Notes: generated by a model from the letters alone, not told the origin. DNA of 35,658 nucleotides from a virus (IMGVR_UViG_3300043434_000752:1-35658); one strand, 5' to 3'; shown: positions 1-8,388, counted from the stretch's first letter. Translations and numbers: made by a program.

Positions 1-27
1 AAGTAGAAAGTCAAAAGTAATTAAATA

Positions 28-249
28 TCATACAATTTTTCCAAGAGCTAGATAAATGAGTTCATCTAGTTCGCGTTGGTAATCTTGTCCTGTTCTGCGT
101 TTGAGATAAATCGCTGTCAGCAAGTCTGTGCTTGCCGGAAATGCAACTTCTAGTCCTGTGCCACGACGCTCTAGCTCTTCAACAAGGTCATCGGTGTCAA
201 ATTTATCTAAGTCTACATCAACTGTGGTCCACACTTCTACTTCGGGCAT
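28..249 (-). CDS. Conserved small acidic phage protein, unknown function
   Basis: A 73-residue acidic protein. Its N-terminal half alternates beta-prone hydrophobic residues with Asp/Glu and carries an FDTDDLVEELERRG segment, a pattern I associate with small conserved phage proteins of unknown role. The C-terminal half is helical and rich in Leu and Tyr. The start ATG overlaps the stop of the upstream membrane ORF (TAATG), so it is translationally coupled and is the last visible gene of the operon that begins at 2552. No catalytic motif is visible. Confidence 0.75.
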   Translation of the reverse strand: MPEVEVWTTVDVDLDKFDTDDLVEELERRGTGLEVAFPASTDLLTAIYLKRRTGQDYQRELDELIYLALGKIV

Positions 250-422
250 TATACAATCTCCTCAATGATACCCAGGCCTTCTGCTAGTACAAACAGTGAT
301 CCTGCTACATAAAAATTCCCGTCAATTAAAAAAATTCCTGCAGCAATTCGCAGTAGGCTTTTTGCAAGGCTAACATAAAAATGTCCTCGACTGGTATCTC
401 GGGGTTGAATATCAACTTGCAT
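249..422 (-). CDS. Small hydrophobic protein (57 aa), probable membrane protein
   Basis: This 57-residue frame fills the gap between two better-supported genes. Its ATG overlaps the end of the gene at 412 by 11 nt and its TAA overlaps the ATG of the next gene. After a polar N-terminus (MQVDIQPRDTSRGHF) come two hydrophobic stretches, roughly residues 16-32 and 38-54, separated by a short Asp-Gly-Asn turn, which suggests a helical hairpin in the membrane. I do not recognise a family. Coupling at both ends and the absence of any other frame here support it as real. Confidence 0.65.
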   Translation of the reverse strand: MQVDIQPRDTSRGHFYVSLAKSLLRIAAGIFLIDGNFYVAGSLFVLAEGLGIIEEIV

Positions 423-621
423 TTACAAACTCCTTTAAGTTCTTAATTGCTTGGGGATCTAAACAGACATCATATTTTACATGTTCTTCCATGGGATTTT
501 TACTGTCTGCGTAAGTTGTTGTAATTCTAAAGTTCAACCACCCTTTATGGGTGGTTTCGTTAATGGGTTTTAATTCCATAAAAGTAGCGTGGCTACCGTT
601 ATCTGCTATTTGTTTTTTCAT
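412..621 (-). CDS. Hypothetical phage protein (69 aa)
   Basis: A 69-residue soluble protein with beta-prone segments (GWLNFRITTTYAD, HVKYDVCLD) and a short C-terminal helix. Its first 23 nt overlap the end of the upstream gene, typical of the packed organisation here. I recognise no family and see no catalytic motif. It belongs to the minus-strand operon that starts with the promoter near 2571-2599. Confidence 0.7.
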   Translation of the reverse strand: MKKQIADNGSHATFMELKPINETTHKGWLNFRITTTYADSKNPMEEHVKYDVCLDPQAIKNLKEFVNAS

Positions 622-850
622 TTAATACTTTCCAAGTTTGTTGTTTGGCTAATTCTTCTTTGTGTGCTGCTTCGCCTGCGTATGTGGGCATTTGATTCAA
701 CATTTCATCTAAAGCAAATTGTATGTCTAATAGGTCTTTTTTAATTTCCCATGTAGTGAATCCATCGTTAAAAGGGTTATTAATCTCACCGGCCATTCTG
801 CCAAGATGATTTAAAATTTGCGTTTTATCCCAACGAATTTGAAAACCCAT
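599..850 (-). CDS. Hypothetical phage protein (83 aa)
   Basis: An 83-residue, mostly helical protein with the segment KDLLDIQFALDEMLNQMPTYAGE and a Lys/Gln-rich C-terminus. It starts one base downstream of the end of the preceding ORF and overlaps the following gene, so it is part of the same transcription unit. No family or active-site motif is recognised. Confidence 0.7.
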   Translation of the reverse strand: MGFQIRWDKTQILNHLGRMAGEINNPFNDGFTTWEIKKDLLDIQFALDEMLNQMPTYAGEAAHKEELAKQQTWKVLNEKTNSR

Positions 851-851
851 G

Positions 852-1022
852 TTATGCTTTTTTTGTCAAAGTCCAGGTGCCGTCTTGATTATCTTGCCAT
901 ATGATAACATCGCCAGGTTGCCACCCTGTAGACGCCATTAAGTCATCGGGAAAAGTCAGCATCATGTCTTCGGGACTGTCAGGGTCTGCATCAACAGTCA
1001 GTGTCCAAGATTTATTCTCCAT
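852..1022 (-). CDS. Small AbrB-like beta-barrel protein (56 aa)
   Basis: I place the start at MENKSW. The same frame stays open for 24 more codons upstream, but that part lies entirely inside the GroES-like gene. The chosen ATG overlaps only the last 11 nt of that gene. The sequence reads beta-strand, then LTFPDDLMASTGWQPGDVIIW, then DGTWTLTKK, which matches the layout of swapped-hairpin AbrB/SpoVT-type domains and similar one-domain proteins of T4-like phages. Such domains often bind DNA as dimers, but no function can be read here. The family assignment is inference. Confidence 0.65.
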   Translation of the reverse strand: MENKSWTLTVDADPDSPEDMMLTFPDDLMASTGWQPGDVIIWQDNQDGTWTLTKKA

Positions 1023-1434
1023 AATATTCTCTTGACTTTCTTTCAGCATGAACTGCGGTGCTGATGTTGTCGTCAGCATTGGGTTCTTCATCACTGACCA
1101 TCATGATAGCTGCTGCGTCAATTCTACGAACCGTAAACTGTTCGCCGTCAATTTCAACTTCGATGCCTCTAGTCCAGCGTCCGTGCTCTACTAAAATCCA
1201 CTGTCCTGGTACTACATCTTCTTGTTTTGGTCCCACAGCATAAACTCGGCACCAACGAGGTCTAATGCCGTCTGTTTTGGCATCGTCGCCCATCAAAATA
1301 ATTCCACTGCTGAGTGTGCGCTGTCCAAAATTCATGTCTGTGGCCAGCACATGGTCATTTAAAGGAATTAATTTTTTTACTTTGTTAGTGAATTTATAAC
1401 CAATTTTTTGGTCAAAGGGATTTGGCATTGCCAT
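1012..1434 (-). CDS. groES: GroES-like co-chaperonin (T4 gp31-type role)
   Basis: A 140-residue protein with the 10-kDa chaperonin fold signature: an opening LIPLNDHVLATD strand, a mobile-loop-like segment (TLSSGIILMGDDAKTDGIRP), then RVYAVGP and GQWILVEHGRW, ending in a VRRIDAAAIMMV strand. Co-chaperonins cap the host GroEL ring; in T4-type phages gp31 replaces GroES so that the large capsid protein can fold. The protein is longer than bacterial GroES (about 97 aa), with an N-terminal extension and a polar C-terminal tail of about 25 residues. A GAGG Shine-Dalgarno lies 8-9 nt before the ATG. It is followed by the AbrB-like gene with an 11-nt overlap. Confidence 0.85.
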   Translation of the reverse strand: MAMPNPFDQKIGYKFTNKVKKLIPLNDHVLATDMNFGQRTLSSGIILMGDDAKTDGIRPRWCRVYAVGPKQEDVVPGQWILVEHGRWTRGIEVEIDGEQFTVRRIDAAAIMMVSDEEPNADDNISTAVHAERKSREYYGE

Positions 1435-1440
1435 ATTAGT

Positions 1441-1662
1441 TTACCTCTTTCGAATTTTAGTTAAGTCTACAGGAGCACGATGTTGGTAGTGTTCCTGCAT
1501 ACGCTGATTGCGACCTTTTACCACAGTGCCATCTGGCGCAACAATATCGCCTCTTGCGTTGGCGTTCATGTTCCCGACTGCTTTTTGGTTTTCATGTTGC
1601 AATCTAAGCTGATCCATGTTTACAGTCTTACCTAGTGCTGTTCTATAAATGCCTTTTGCCAT
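1441..1662 (-). CDS. Conserved T4-like phage hypothetical protein (73 aa)
   Basis: A 73-residue basic protein starting MAKGIYRTALGKTVNMDQL, with a central NMNANARGDIVAPDG segment and an Arg/Gln-rich C-terminus. The pattern resembles a small conserved protein of marine T4-like phages, but I know of no function. An AAGGA Shine-Dalgarno precedes the ATG. It sits 6 nt upstream of the co-chaperonin gene, so the two are probably co-expressed. Confidence 0.75.
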   Translation of the reverse strand: MAKGIYRTALGKTVNMDQLRLQHENQKAVGNMNANARGDIVAPDGTVVKGRNQRMQEHYQHRAPVDLTKIRKR

Positions 1663-1681
1663 AATTTATCCTTGTGTGCTA

Positions 1682-2197
1682 TTATTTAAGAAATTCTTCT
1701 ATGTCTAATTGATAATATATGCTGTCAATTTTATGAACACCTATCAAGTATAGCACATAACTGGCCACACTAGACCCACGGCCCACACCCCAAACTATAT
1801 TGTGTTCACGCATGGTGTCAACCAAATACTTCATAAATTTTAATAAATCAAACAAGTTACGATCTTGAAACATCAACAGTTCTTGGCCTGCTCGTTGCAG
1901 TTGTTCTTGATTTGTACACTGTGCCAATACCCATTCAGCAATGTCCATGGTTTTGTATTTGTCGGGCATGAACCATTTGCGTTGATGTGCTAGATCAAAG
2001 TCTTCGATACCGGCATAGTCTACGGGTTGGTATGTTTTAAGTTTTTCGAACTCTGCATGTAGATTTTTTACTGCTAGATTAAACTGTGTGGGGTCTTGTA
2101 CTTGGAATTTAGTCAAATCTAGATTGGGATTTGTATATAACAAATCAAACAAATCATGCTCATCAACAATTAATTCGCCGTAGCTGTTGTAGTTCAC
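1682..2197 (-). CDS. DnaE-like protein, fragment of DNA polymerase III alpha palm region
   Basis: A 171-residue protein whose last 40 residues match the family-C DNA polymerase palm entry motif: WGVGRGS at about 136-142, then ASYVLYLIGVHKIDSI, then LDIEEFLK. This aligns with the GRGS...LGIT.IDP...FERFLN region of DnaE. It ends just before the place where the catalytic aspartates of the palm would follow, so it cannot polymerise DNA. The upstream 130 residues are helical with no PHP motif. It overlaps its upstream neighbour by 4 nt (ATGA). It may be a domesticated fragment, a decoy or an accessory replication protein; the role is unknown. Confidence 0.75.
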   Translation of the reverse strand: MNYNSYGELIVDEHDLFDLLYTNPNLDLTKFQVQDPTQFNLAVKNLHAEFEKLKTYQPVDYAGIEDFDLAHQRKWFMPDKYKTMDIAEWVLAQCTNQEQLQRAGQELLMFQDRNLFDLLKFMKYLVDTMREHNIVWGVGRGSSVASYVLYLIGVHKIDSIYYQLDIEEFLK

Positions 2198-2430
2198 TTG
2201 ATATCGATTATTTTATCAAACTTGTCGTTTTTCTTAAGAATTTCTTCAAGTTGTTTTTGTTGTCTGCGATTGATCTCTTGTGTGTAGTCGTCCATGATCA
2301 TTTGCAGTTGATGTAACAAAGAACCGTTGTTCATTCTGTAAGCAGCATTTAATTTGGTCATTAGCTCACTGTGTTTCTTTTGCAGGTCTGCGTCTGACAT
2401 TTGACTTAAGTCAGGACTTAATGGGTGCAT
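2194..2430 (-). CDS. Small coiled-coil phage protein (78 aa)
   Basis: A 78-residue, Gln- and Leu-rich helical protein (MSDADLQKKHSELMTKLNAA, then a QEINRRQQKQLEEILKK stretch) predicted as a coiled coil. Proteins of this general form occur in T4-like phages without assigned function. Its ATG overlaps the TAA of the upstream ORF by one base, and its own stop overlaps the DnaE-like gene by 4 nt, so three genes are translationally coupled. Confidence 0.75.
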   Translation of the reverse strand: MHPLSPDLSQMSDADLQKKHSELMTKLNAAYRMNNGSLLHQLQMIMDDYTQEINRRQQKQLEEILKKNDKFDKIIDIK

Positions 2431-2552
2431 TATGCTTGATCCTTGTAGTCTACGCCTAACAGTTTTTCTAATAGTTCACGGGCTGCATAAATTCTGCCAG
2501 TGGCCATTAGTTGTAAAACTTTTGCCAATTGTTGATAAAGTTCTTCGCTCAT
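2430..2552 (-). CDS. Very small helical protein (40 aa)
   Basis: A 40-codon frame (MSEELYQQLAKVLQL...) that reads as one amphipathic helix and ends LLGVDYKDQA. It is the first gene after the promoter at 2571-2599, and its TAA overlaps the ATG of the next gene (TAATG). There is no clear Shine-Dalgarno in the roughly 12-nt leader. The coupling and position support it; no function is recognised. Confidence 0.65.
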   Translation of the reverse strand: MSEELYQQLAKVLQLMATGRIYAARELLEKLLGVDYKDQA

Positions 2553-2570
2553 GTGTTAGACTTTGACACT

Positions 2571-2599
2571 AGTATAGCGTCTATATTGGCAGAAATCAA
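2571..2599 (-). promoter_or_regulatory. Sigma70-type promoter for the 2552-28 operon
   Basis: On the minus strand TTGATT (2594-2599) is separated by 17 nt from TATACT (2571-2576). It lies directly downstream of the fibre gene ending at 2609, and its -35 box is inside the stem-loop at that gene's end. Confidence 0.65.
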
Positions 2600-2610
2600 A
2601 CAGTTTGATT
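2594..2610 (-). terminator. Stem-loop at the end of the fibre gene
   Basis: A perfect 7-bp inverted repeat (AATCAAA / TTTGATT) with a CAG/CTG loop. It overlaps the stop codon of the gene ending at 2609 and the following promoter. On the minus strand only a short, interrupted T run follows, so it may be a weak terminator or mainly a cassette boundary. Confidence 0.45.
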
Positions 2611-3811
2611 AACCGACTCTATACCAAGCATCTGTACTGTCATGATAAACCCATTCGCCACCAAAACTGGTGTTGGCAGTGGTAAATGCGCCGTTTACGG
2701 TTTGGCTACCGGAACCACTTTGTGTCAATGTTGTAACTGTGTTAGCAAAAGCAATTTTGATTGCTTGTCCATTCATTGGTGTTGCAGGCATAATAATAGT
2801 ATGACTGCTTATAGTTCCCGCATTTGGACGCAAAATAGCAAAACCAATATTACTCCAAATTTGTGTTGACCCACCATTTGTAATGTTAGCATATTGAACA
2901 CCGTAAGCTGAACCACCGCACATGTCAGTCATACCAGTCACAGTTAAATTACCAACGTTGGCATTGCCGCTAACTGTTAATGAAGTTTGTGTACCTAATA
3001 GCGTAATGTTAGATTGAACAGCAGTTAATATATTACCGTAAATTCCAGTATTGGCAATAAGATTATTAGCAGTTAAGTTGCCTGTATAGGTAGCACTGTT
3101 GCCGCTGCTGATTAAGGTATCAACAATGACATTGTTTGCATAGATGTTGCCTTGAACAGCACCGCCAACATTAGCTACTGTAATAGTTACGCCTGCTACT
3201 GCGGCATTGCTGACCACGGTTGTAAAGTTTACATTACCTTGGAATTCATTGCGATTTCTTGTTGATTCACTGATACTCCATGTAGTACCACCGTCGCTGG
3301 TAACAAGTTCAAATATATAATAACCGGTATTAGCAAATCTTGTTACTTGTCCAGATTGACGATCTAATGTGCTGATGTTTTGGCTTACACTAGCGGGCCA
3401 TGTCACGGTATAAGCAGTGTTAGGGACTACAACACCTAGTCTTACACTAATTGTTTTATCAGTTACACTGCTGAAATTACTTAATGTAACTGTTAAACTT
3501 GCGCCTAAATTGACAATTTGAAAACTACCATTGTACCAATTATAAGTTAAAGTGCCAGAAGTTACTGTGCCATGATCGTAATCAACTTCCCTTAGTCCTG
3601 AAACTGCTGCATTTGCTAACAATGAGCCAGCTAAATTATTGTTCTGTCCTGCTATTACAGCATTGGCTTGTAAAGCGGAAATTTCAGCAGCAGCATACTG
3701 AAAATTGGTTTTGATATTTTGAAAGTTATCTCTAAAACCCTGGCTGCTGTTATCTTGTCCAGCTACAGGAAAAGTTGCGTCTATGTTGGTATAATTAATT
3801 GCACTGGTCAT
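2609..3811 (-). CDS. Tail fibre / virion structural protein (400 aa)
   Basis: A 400-residue protein of low complexity, rich in Asn, Thr, Val and Gly. The N-terminus (QGFRDNFQNIKTNFQYAAAEISALQ) is the short helical entry motif common in T4-like phage fibre proteins, followed by long beta-repeat stretches (ANAAVSG, NVNFTTVVSNAAVAG, ANNLIANTGIYGN) typical of trimeric beta-helical shafts. The C-terminal part (SSHTIIMPATPMNGQAIKIAF) resembles a small fibre-tip domain. It follows two other fibre-like genes on the same strand. A late-promoter-like ATAAATA lies about 35 nt upstream. Receptor binding is the probable role. Confidence 0.75.
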   Translation of the reverse strand: MTSAINYTNIDATFPVAGQDNSSQGFRDNFQNIKTNFQYAAAEISALQANAVIAGQNNNLAGSLLANAAVSGLREVDYDHGTVTSGTLTYNWYNGSFQIVNLGASLTVTLSNFSSVTDKTISVRLGVVVPNTAYTVTWPASVSQNISTLDRQSGQVTRFANTGYYIFELVTSDGGTTWSISESTRNRNEFQGNVNFTTVVSNAAVAGVTITVANVGGAVQGNIYANNVIVDTLISSGNSATYTGNLTANNLIANTGIYGNILTAVQSNITLLGTQTSLTVSGNANVGNLTVTGMTDMCGGSAYGVQYANITNGGSTQIWSNIGFAILRPNAGTISSHTIIMPATPMNGQAIKIAFANTVTTLTQSGSGSQTVNGAFTTANTSFGGEWVYHDSTDAWYRVG

Positions 3812-6628
3812 TTATGACAATACTCCAATTTGGGGATACTTGAGATATTTATCTCCTGTAGTAGGGGTGGTATAAGGATCTCTATCACTGTGACTATAGT
3901 TGACATTGCTTACAGTACTTAAACTGTTACTGTATAATTCCACATTAGTATTACTGTGAATATTAGCTACAGTTCCCAATCTTACATTGGTATTTACAAC
4001 AATGGTATCACCTAAATGCAATTCTGTTGTAAACAAAGTAGTTGTGCCATCTGCGGTAAACGCAACTGCGGTTAAATTTGAGTTTACAGGGCTATCAATT
4101 GTAAGAATTGCATTGCTTCTTATACTGGTAATAGTACCTATACTATTACCACTGTAATAAAGTTGTTTGCCCACTGATAATTCTTGGTTAAAAGCTGTCC
4201 CAGTTCCTGTCACAGTAATACTGTTAATGTTGGCTGTAATTAATCCCGTACCGGTTATGTTCGTAACTATGCCTTGAATGTACTTACTGTTGGTGTTAGC
4301 AGAGATATTACCTGTGCCCGAAACAAAATTATTTACGATAAAGACATTAGTGTCGTAAGTGAAACTGTTAGCAGTTACATTACTGTTGGCATTTGCTGTA
4401 AGAATCAACGCCGTAGCATTACTTACTGTGCTGACAATACCTAATGTGACATTGTTTACAAAAATTGTTTTACCAGGATATAGTTCAGCAGTAAATGCTG
4501 TGCCTGCTCCAACAACTAAATTGCTAGCTGTATTGCTGGTAATCGTTCCAGTTCCTGTGGCATTATTTTTTTGAAAATTATCACTGAGCACACTGTCGTA
4601 TTCATATCTGTCAATGGTAAAATCAATAAGACCAAAATCTTCAATGACTTCATTGACTCTATAGGCCACTTCTAAGGATTTATTTGGTTGTGTGTAACAT
4701 ATTACAAACGCTCTTGTAAAACCTAAAACAGAACCATCAGTTTGAGTGCTGGTCATCCAAGCAGGCAAAACACTGCGATTTTCATATCCAATATTATCGC
4801 CAATTCTTTGATACATATTAGGAAAACTATTTGGATAAACAGAAGTAATTCCTTCGTTGTTTGTGGGCCATGAAATAGATAAATTTGGGCCAAGGCCTTG
4901 GTCGTTTAATACACTGTCTATAAGTTCTAAATATACAACCTCATAGATTGTGTTAAAACTGCTGTCTTGTGCTCTTGCAGTTTTAACATTACCAAACTGT
5001 AAAGTTTTCCAGTAGTGGTTATAAGTCATTGCAGCAATATAATCTGCAATTTCTTTGGGATTTAAACCAGTTTGTAATAAAACTCTGCGTAAGGAATTTT
5101 TACCATACCACGGATCTCTCGGTCTGTACAAGTAACTAGTTGGAATTATATCACCGTTGTTTACAATATTATAAAATAGTTCTCGCTGACTTCTATTGGG
5201 CAATAGCTGGCAGTATAGATTTTCATAAGGCTGATCGTTTTGCACGAAAACACTTATTGTAAATTCTTTTTCTTCATAGATATAGTTGTCAGTGTCATAG
5301 ACAGCTACAGTAAATGTATATGATTGATCCCATGTTGTTAGGCCGCTATCAAAAGTCACTGTTCCGCCGTCTAAACTAAAAACTTCAAAACTAACTCTAC
5401 CAGTTATGGTACCATCTTTTTGTAATTCTAATCCAATTGGTAAACCGCCGGTGGTAATTAAACTATATTGTAAAAATCTGCCGCTGACTGTTGATGCTAA
5501 AACATATAAATCACTGATAGCACCATTGTCTATTGTGCCTAAATCAGACTCTGTAAGCCAATTTACAGTGTCGGAAATTTGTCCTAATATTTTTAAACTG
5601 AAATTTTTAGCAGCACTTACATAACTAGGATTACCAGTTTTATAAACTCTTATACTAAAACTATAAGTTTGACTGTTAAGCGTACCGTATGGCACTAAAC
5701 CAGTTATCCATCCACTGGCAGTGTTTAAAGTTAATCCAGTAGGCAATGTGCCGCTGACCAATTGATAAGTTATTGCATCTGCATCATAGTCTTCGGCTTC
5801 AATTTGATAAGCAAATCTTGTATTTTGTCTAATAGATCCCAAGCTTCCTGCTTCTGTATAGATAACAGGAGTGTATAAAGTTGTTACATCTGCTGTAATG
5901 TAAGAACTGTCAACAGTTTGAATGTCGTTGTCTGCTGTTAAACTTTGTCTTGCTAAAACAAATAAGTTATATATTTGTGTATCAAAATTCACTCCATCGT
6001 CGACCTGCACAGTGAATTGAAAATTTCTACTGACATTTATACCAGAAAAATCAAATCCAAAAATATCAAAAGCACTGGCATCAAAACCTTGATCATCTGT
6101 AGTTTGACTGCTTTCAATTGGTCTTATATATCCACTGATCAACCCCGATGAAGTCAACGATAATCCATCAGGCAAAGATCCTGCTATTACACTAAACACA
6201 GGCGTCAGTAAAGTATTGGGTTCAACAGAGGTCAATTGAATACTAACATAATTGCCATCAAGGTAAGTTCCTAAATTTTGATTTGTTGGTTCAATTATAG
6301 GAGGAGTCAACCCTGCTACTGTAAGTGTAAAAGTTCTATCACTGACTTGATTCAAATAATTTTTACATCGTATTGTAAATGTGCTGGTAGTTACTTTATT
6401 GACAGCAGCAGGCACTCCCCGTATTTGTCCTAATACAGGTATTCCTAAAATTCTTCCGTCATCGTATAATTCTAGACCATCGGGTAAAGCACCCGACACT
6501 TTTGTAAATGTTACTGCAGCGCCGCCAGCTGGATTATAAGCATCCAAAGGAATTTCATAATATTCCAATTCTGGAATAATTCCTAAATCTCCTGCAGGGG
6601 TAATCCAAATAGGTGCTGTGCCGGCCAT
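3812..6628 (-). CDS. Large virion protein with Ig/cadherin-like repeats (938 aa)
   Basis: A 938-residue structural protein. Four copies of the He_PIG/cadherin-like signature (LPDGLxL...G.I.G) are visible near residues 48-66, 151-168, 295-312 and 396-412, spaced about 100-145 residues apart. A central region (about 440-690) contains YLYRPRDPWYGKNSLRRVL and FTIDRYEYDSVL and looks like a conserved phage structural domain. The C-terminal third has Thr/Asn-rich repeats built on GTGTITAN...GTAF..EL..GK, likely a fibre shaft. Ig-like modules on virions often aid carbohydrate or surface binding. It abuts both neighbouring fibre genes, with 1 nt before 6630 and direct contact with 3811. Confidence 0.75.
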   Translation of the reverse strand: MAGTAPIWITPAGDLGIIPELEYYEIPLDAYNPAGGAAVTFTKVSGALPDGLELYDDGRILGIPVLGQIRGVPAAVNKVTTSTFTIRCKNYLNQVSDRTFTLTVAGLTPPIIEPTNQNLGTYLDGNYVSIQLTSVEPNTLLTPVFSVIAGSLPDGLSLTSSGLISGYIRPIESSQTTDDQGFDASAFDIFGFDFSGINVSRNFQFTVQVDDGVNFDTQIYNLFVLARQSLTADNDIQTVDSSYITADVTTLYTPVIYTEAGSLGSIRQNTRFAYQIEAEDYDADAITYQLVSGTLPTGLTLNTASGWITGLVPYGTLNSQTYSFSIRVYKTGNPSYVSAAKNFSLKILGQISDTVNWLTESDLGTIDNGAISDLYVLASTVSGRFLQYSLITTGGLPIGLELQKDGTITGRVSFEVFSLDGGTVTFDSGLTTWDQSYTFTVAVYDTDNYIYEEKEFTISVFVQNDQPYENLYCQLLPNRSQRELFYNIVNNGDIIPTSYLYRPRDPWYGKNSLRRVLLQTGLNPKEIADYIAAMTYNHYWKTLQFGNVKTARAQDSSFNTIYEVVYLELIDSVLNDQGLGPNLSISWPTNNEGITSVYPNSFPNMYQRIGDNIGYENRSVLPAWMTSTQTDGSVLGFTRAFVICYTQPNKSLEVAYRVNEVIEDFGLIDFTIDRYEYDSVLSDNFQKNNATGTGTITSNTASNLVVGAGTAFTAELYPGKTIFVNNVTLGIVSTVSNATALILTANANSNVTANSFTYDTNVFIVNNFVSGTGNISANTNSKYIQGIVTNITGTGLITANINSITVTGTGTAFNQELSVGKQLYYSGNSIGTITSIRSNAILTIDSPVNSNLTAVAFTADGTTTLFTTELHLGDTIVVNTNVRLGTVANIHSNTNVELYSNSLSTVSNVNYSHSDRDPYTTPTTGDKYLKYPQIGVLS

Positions 6629-6629
6629 A

Positions 6630-7448
6630 TTATGTGTTAGAAATTATTGCAACAACATTGTCCAGTGTTGTATCTGTGGCAACCATTTTAATTAGTGTTA
6701 CTGTATTGCTTGTTATGGATATTGAGTTTGTACCTTTATTAGTTCGGTTACCATAAACAAAAATATCAGCATACTGCGTACTGCCACTGTTGTTAATAAA
6801 ATAAAAGTCTCTTTGTGTACCTGTTTCAATAGTGCCCAGCAAGGATACATTAACATTTGCATTCATAAAGAAATTAACGCATTGTGTGTTTGCTGCATCC
6901 ATACCAATATAGTAAGTTCCGCCAGCCGCTGAAAGAAAAGTGTGTTGTACAGCTCTGACGCCGGTTATAGTAGTAGTAGATAAATTAACGTTGCCTATAA
7001 TTGCAACATTTGATGATACACTTGTTCCTATTGAATTAATATTTGGCTGGCTAGCAGTTGTTAAAGTACCAGTTAATGCTGAGCCTGTATTACCTATAGT
7101 TGCAGCACTAACAGTACCGGCAATAACTGCGGCACCTGTATTTCCTATTGTTGCAGCATTAACAGTCGAACCTGTAAGAGTTGACCCGCTGTTGCCTATA
7201 GTTGCAGCACTTAGGCTTGCTCCGGTGAATACTGTACCAGTATTACCAACTGTAGCAGCATTAATATTGTTAAATGTACTGGTTCCAGTACTGGTAATAT
7301 TAGCAGTTAAATTGGCAACATCTGTATTAGGGAAGAATGATTCAATAAATTGAAAGTTTTCATTTACAATGGTAAAGGCATCCCTAATGGTATCCCCTGT
7401 ACCGTCGTTAGGTGCTGATCCTACATTGATATTTGCTAGTAAAGGCAT
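6630..7448 (-). CDS. Tail fibre protein with 17-residue tandem repeats (272 aa)
   Basis: The N-terminus (INVGSAPNDGTGDTIRDAFTIVNENFQFI) is a phage fibre attachment motif. Residues 64-131 consist of four 17-residue repeats starting AAT[VI]GN[TS]G, typical of a beta-structured shaft. The remaining part (about 150-272) looks like a compact tip, containing GTYYIGMDAANTQCVNFF and DFYFINNSGSTQYADIFVYG. It lies 1 nt upstream of the Ig-repeat protein. No clear Shine-Dalgarno precedes the ATG. Likely role: host recognition or baseplate-attached short fibre. Confidence 0.75.
   Translation of the reverse strand: MPLLANINVGSAPNDGTGDTIRDAFTIVNENFQFIESFFPNTDVANLTANITSTGTSTFNNINAATVGNTGTVFTGASLSAATIGNSGSTLTGSTVNAATIGNTGAAVIAGTVSAATIGNTGSALTGTLTTASQPNINSIGTSVSSNVAIIGNVNLSTTTITGVRAVQHTFLSAAGGTYYIGMDAANTQCVNFFMNANVNVSLLGTIETGTQRDFYFINNSGSTQYADIFVYGNRTNKGTNSISITSNTVTLIKMVATDTTLDNVVAIISNT
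7056..7259 (-). repeat. Four tandem 51-bp coding repeats
   Basis: Four consecutive 51-bp units encode 17-residue repeats AAT(V/I)GN(T/S)G followed by variable and TG-containing positions. The first eight codons are best conserved. Such arrays can change length by recombination and alter fibre length. Confidence 0.8.
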
Positions 7449-7491
7449 AGTCGTTTTAAACCCGTTTTACTTATTTAGCGGGTCTACGACT

Positions 7492-7818
7492 TTAATATGG
7501 CGCGAAACTGCTGCCGCAGCCGCAGGTTGTTTCTGCATTTGGGTTATTGATAGTAAAGCTGCTGCCCATGACATCTTCTTTGTAGTCAATGCTGGCACCA
7601 TCCAAATACATCATGCTGGCACTGTCTACTAGTACAGTAACGCCGTTTTCTTCGATAGCAAAATCGTCGTCATTTTGATCTTCATCAAAAGTAAACCCAT
7701 ACTGCATGCCTGAACAGCCGCCACCTTGTACAAAAGTGCGTAGTTTAAGATTGGGATTGTTTTCTTCTGCCAGTAAATCACGGATTTTAGCAACAGCATT
7801 TTCTGTTAAAATTAACAT
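7492..7818 (-). CDS. erpA: A-type iron-sulfur carrier protein (ErpA/IscA family)
   Basis: A 108-residue protein of the usual family length with the three cluster-binding cysteines Cys35 ([11 protein letters not shown]), Cys99 and Cys101 ([10 protein letters not shown]). The [14 protein letters not shown] and [18 protein letters not shown] segments are hallmarks of ErpA. It receives Fe-S clusters from the host scaffold and passes them to apo-enzymes. An AGGAAA Shine-Dalgarno precedes the ATG, 1 nt after the SOD stop. The neighbours suggest that the phage props up Fe-S enzymes and redox balance during infection. The protein is intact and appears functional. Confidence 0.95.
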   Translation of the reverse strand: MLILTENAVAKIRDLLAEENNPNLKLRTFVQGGGCSGMQYGFTFDEDQNDDDFAIEENGVTVLVDSASMMYLDGASIDYKEDVMGSSFTINNPNAETTCGCGSSFAPY

Positions 7819-7819
7819 A

Positions 7820-8380
7820 TTATTTTCCTGCGTAGATTCTTATATTAACACGGTCCCAATTGATCAATTGCCATATGCGATCTAAGTATCGTTTTTTGTC
7901 AGCACCATAGTCTAAACTCCAAGAGTGTTCCCACCAGTCAATCAACAGTGCAATATCGTTTTTAATTTGGTGGTTTTTTATGGTTTTGATTTCACCTGTG
8001 CGGCTCATGTAAACCCAACCTGAACCCTGAATCTTCATGGCTTCCGCAGCAAATTTTTCTTTAAATTCTTTGAATGTACCGTATTTTTTATTGATAAGAT
8101 TTAAGCTAGCACCCCGGGGTTGATTACTGGGTTTAGGGTGTTGAAACTGACTGAACAAGATATTGTGTAAAAATGCGCCGGCTTCATTAAAAGTGGGATC
8201 ACCTTCGCCTTTGTTGAAACGGTCAACATAGCCCTGTGCTAATTTACCATAGTGGTAGTCAATGGTCTTTTTACTCATTACAGGCTCTAATGCACTGCGA
8301 CCATAAGGCAACTTATTAAGTTCTAGATGTTTGCCTTTGCTTTCAACTAAATCTATAAAATATTGTATATCTTGCGTCAT
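7820..8380 (-). CDS. Fe/Mn-type superoxide dismutase
   Basis: A 186-residue member of the Fe/Mn superoxide dismutase family. Alignment to family motifs places the four metal ligands at His43 (TIDYHYGK), His72 ([10 protein letters not shown]), Asp148 and His152 ([10 protein letters not shown]), so all are kept. Some otherwise conserved positions differ: the second His of the HH pair is Tyr, and the region after the second ligand reads SQF rather than the usual FW. The protein is a little short for the family (about 190-200 aa). There is no signal peptide, so it acts in the cytoplasm. Metal preference cannot be read. It lies between infA and erpA in one unit. Confidence 0.85.
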   Translation of the reverse strand: MTQDIQYFIDLVESKGKHLELNKLPYGRSALEPVMSKKTIDYHYGKLAQGYVDRFNKGEGDPTFNEAGAFLHNILFSQFQHPKPSNQPRGASLNLINKKYGTFKEFKEKFAAEAMKIQGSGWVYMSRTGEIKTIKNHQIKNDIALLIDWWEHSWSLDYGADKKRYLDRIWQLINWDRVNIRIYAGK

Positions 8381-8388
8381 GCAAGTAT

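Noticed and set aside
6940-7353. Plus-strand open frame of 137 codons over the fibre repeats
   Set aside because: It is an antisense shadow of the 51-bp repeat region, giving a repetitive hydrophobic sequence with no start signals.
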